Source: Dehalococcoidales bacterium
GTDB taxonomy: Bacteria; Chloroflexota; Dehalococcoidia; Dehalococcoidales; UBA5627
Reading direction: 5' to 3'
DNA: 64,000 bases
NCBI GenBank assembly: GCA_041656115.1
Contig: JBBAED010000001.1
Location: 1-64,000 of the forward strand
Shown here: piece by piece, positions 62,605 to 64,000 of the stretch
Numbering within the stretch: position 1 is the stretch's first letter
Layout: each line of letters begins with the position of its first letter
The notes under the pieces: generated by a model
Seen by the model: only the letters and a program-made list of their open reading frames with translations
Told to the model about the DNA's origin: nothing
Databases searched by the model: none
Program-made: the position numbers and the translations under genes

Positions 62605-62892
62605 CTATTCCAATACGACTTTTACTTTAAAGTAGCCGTTGTCGCTCTTGGGGGCATTGTTAAATACATCCTCCTGCGACATTGAAGGTTTAATAGCATC
62701 CTCTTTTAAAACATCCATTAAAGTGCTTGGTTGGATTGTGGGCGGAATGCCGTTGGTATTAACCGCTTCAAGCTTCTCAAAGCTATCCAGCATTTCGGAT
62801 AAATACGCCCTTGTTTTTTCCGTTTCTGCTTTATCCAGATTAATTCTGGAGAGGGTGGCAATGGCTGCTACTTGTTCGCTACTTAATTTCAT
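62605..62892 (-). CDS. gatC: Aspartyl/glutamyl-tRNA amidotransferase subunit C
   Basis: Small scaffold of the GatCAB complex. 95 residues, ATG 62892. The family pattern VAAIATLSRINLDKAETEKT, an aromatic-poor middle and the PSMSQEDVFNNAPKSDNGYF end are typical. Co-transcribed with gatA from the promoter at 62923-62951. Confidence 0.94.
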   Translation of the reverse strand: MKLSSEQVAAIATLSRINLDKAETEKTRAYLSEMLDSFEKLEAVNTNGIPPTIQPSTLMDVLKEDAIKPSMSQEDVFNNAPKSDNGYFKVKVVLE

Positions 62893-62922
62893 AAGTTACT
62901 CCCAATAATTCTATTACAACAA

Positions 62923-62951
62923 ATTATAACACTCAAAAATGACTATCACAA
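62923..62951 (-). promoter_or_regulatory. Promoter of gatCA
   Basis: On the minus strand TTGTGA (62951-62946), 17-base spacer, TATAAT (62928-62923), about 30 bases before the gatC start. Confidence 0.7.
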
Positions 62952-63022
62952 CACAAGAAAAGGTTTAGAATGCCTTTAAACCGTTGCTGCGGCAAAAAAA
63001 ATGCTATCGTCTCCGATACGAA

Positions 63023-63045
63023 AAGGCTCCCTTTGCGGGAGCCTT
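63023..63045. terminator. Terminator between hypB and gatCA
   Basis: AAGGCTCCC and GGGAGCCTT form a perfect 9-bp stem with a 5-base loop; TATTTTT follows on the plus strand and TTTT on the minus strand. It ends the hypAB transcript. Confidence 0.9.
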
Positions 63046-63087
63046 ATTTTTGGTTAAATCAGCGATATTATCTCGGATTTTGCGCGT

Positions 63088-63744
63088 TTATTTTCTGTAT
63101 TCTTCGAGCTCTTTTAATACCCAATCCGCCCATTCGTTAACGCCTTCACCGGTTACGCCGCTAAGTTTAAATATTTCGATATCTCCGTTCATTCCGGTGA
63201 CAAGACGCGCAAAATTATCAACATCAAAGTTAACATATTGTACCAAGTCCACTTTGTTGATAATACAGGCATCGGCGATTGTAAACATTAAAGGATATTT
63301 GTAAGGCTTATCCTCTCCCTCGGGGGTGCTGGCAATAATTATTCTCTTATATTCGCCGAGATCAAACCCGCCCGGGCAAATCAGGTTGCCGACATTTTCG
63401 ATGAAAATAACATCAATTTCGTCCAGAGGCAGATTTTGTAAAGCGGAGCTAATCATACCGGCATCCAAGTGACACCCGCCGTCCGTATTGATTTGAATTG
63501 CCGTAACACCCGCTTTGGTTAGGGTTATCGTATCAATACTGGAAGCCACATCTCCTTCAATAACCGCCATTCTGGCCTTCCCTTTAAGGGCTTCAGCGGT
63601 TCTTAACATGGTCGTGGTTTTTCCGGCACCGGGAGATGCCCAAACGTTAACCATCATAATATTTTTTTCTTTAAGGAGCTTGCGATTCTGCGACGCAATA
63701 TGATCGTTAGCATCCAAAATATTTTTCAAAACTTTAATTTCCAT
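63088..63744 (-). CDS. hypB: Hydrogenase/urease nickel incorporation GTPase HypB
   Basis: GTPase that loads nickel into [NiFe]-hydrogenases with HypA. 218 residues, ATG 63744 immediately after the hypA stop. Walker A WASPGAGKTTTMLRTA, the metal-site INTDGGCHLDAGMISS, IENVGNLICPG and the NKVD guanine motif are intact. The His-rich N-terminal nickel store of some HypB proteins is absent. Implies nickel hydrogenase in the organism. Confidence 0.96.
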   Translation of the reverse strand: MEIKVLKNILDANDHIASQNRKLLKEKNIMMVNVWASPGAGKTTTMLRTAEALKGKARMAVIEGDVASSIDTITLTKAGVTAIQINTDGGCHLDAGMISSALQNLPLDEIDVIFIENVGNLICPGGFDLGEYKRIIIASTPEGEDKPYKYPLMFTIADACIINKVDLVQYVNFDVDNFARLVTGMNGDIEIFKLSGVTGEGVNEWADWVLKELEEYRK

Positions 63745-64000
63745 TTAATCCACCTCTATACTTTCTATATATAATTCTTTGCCGGCTATCATTTCGATGT
63801 CCATGGAATGACATTTTTCACACTCCCAGAAGACATCTCTGGGGTTTACCGTACTGCCGCAATTGCAGCATTTTGCCTGCATCGGCACCTTGCGGAAGTT
63901 GATTTTGGCGCCTTCGCCGATTGTATCTTTGGTCATTAACTCAAAGTAAAAGGCCACCGAATCGTCAACGGCCCCGGACATTTCTCCGAGCACAACGTTA
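63745..64000 (-). CDS. hypA: Hydrogenase maturation nickel chaperone HypA (5' end beyond window)
   Basis: Nickel-binding partner of HypB. The visible 84 or so residues include VVLGEMSGAVDDSVAFYFEL and the zinc ribbon CCNCGSTVNPRDVFWECEKC. The family normally starts about 30 residues earlier with MHE (the nickel-binding N-terminus), and the frame stays open to the window edge at 64000, so the GTG at 63993 is internal, not the start. Co-transcribed with hypB with no gap. Confidence 0.92.
   Translation of the reverse strand, partial: NVVLGEMSGAVDDSVAFYFELMTKDTIGEGAKINFRKVPMQAKCCNCGSTVNPRDVFWECEKCHSMDIEMIAGKELYIESIEVD

Noticed and set aside
63745..63993. HypA starting at GTG 63993
   Set aside because: HypA needs its MHE N-terminus for nickel; the frame is open to the window edge and the visible sequence starts in the middle of the family alignment.

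Overview
The window looks like chromosome of an anaerobic, monoderm-type bacterium of the Chloroflexota, most likely class Dehalococcoidia. This is an inference from gene content, not from a marker phylogeny. The supporting content is a large BNR/Asp-box surface protein like the putative S-layer proteins of Dehalococcoides, a Tat-exported molybdoenzyme, HypA/HypB hydrogenase maturation genes, a GtrA-type glycosyltransferase paired with a PMT-type mannosyltransferase, and a fused AmmeMemoRadiSam gene. I see no phage, integrase, classical IS transposase, rRNA or CRISPR array. The only RNA gene found is an initiator tRNA-Met.

Layout. 1-833 (-) is a cut dnaJ. 1098-10502 (+) is the most distinctive functional locus: a Tat lipoprotein molybdopterin enzyme resembling pyrogallol-phloroglucinol transhydroxylase, its four-cluster ferredoxin subunit with a C-terminal beta domain, a four-helix membrane protein, a triple-repeat FxLYD-like protein, a B12-type radical SAM protein ending in a PqqD-like domain, a small membrane protein and a duplicated DUF4405 cytochrome b-like protein. 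10575-18130 carries pyrG, a transaldolase, rho, a UPF0200-like kinase with a dCMP deaminase, and two GIY-YIG genes lying in repeats. 18186-22158 is the surface-protein transcription unit with its own promoter, a probable 54-codon leader ORF and a strong terminator. 23001-33137 is a mix of housekeeping and stress genes (CCA enzyme, degV, YgjP-like peptidase, hisF, methyltransferase, isochorismatase, mscL, uspA). 33138-40833 (-) is one long unit: GT2-GtrA, PMT, glyA, prs, DUF2007, secA. 41018-49670 holds small genes and the udg-rnj-ftsK operon. 50148-57399 (-) has uvrB with a coupled small basic gene, tRNA-fMet, rarA and the AmmeMemoRadiSam pair. 57553-64000 ends with an MFS exporter, bacterioferritin, a HAD phosphatase, gatA/gatC and hypB/hypA (hypA is cut).

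The most striking non-coding signal is the repeats, which fill most of the larger intergenic gaps. By eye they resolve into three families of nearly fixed length: A (about 156 bp), B (96-99 bp) and C (87-92 bp). All have inverted-repeat ends. The end hairpins share an 11-base core (consensus near TCGACAGGCTC) inside a short stem whose two arms change together between families (ATTCT/AGAAT, ATCCT/AGGAT, CCCT/AGGG, TGGT/ACCA, TTGC/GCAA). One GIY-YIG nuclease gene sits inside what reads as the interior of an A element and another is flanked by C units. This suggests an undescribed miniature mobile-element system that may depend on a single-domain GIY-YIG nuclease. A 12-copy tandem array of the long C arm follows the surface-protein gene.

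All product names rest on motifs and family knowledge read by eye. No database search was possible.
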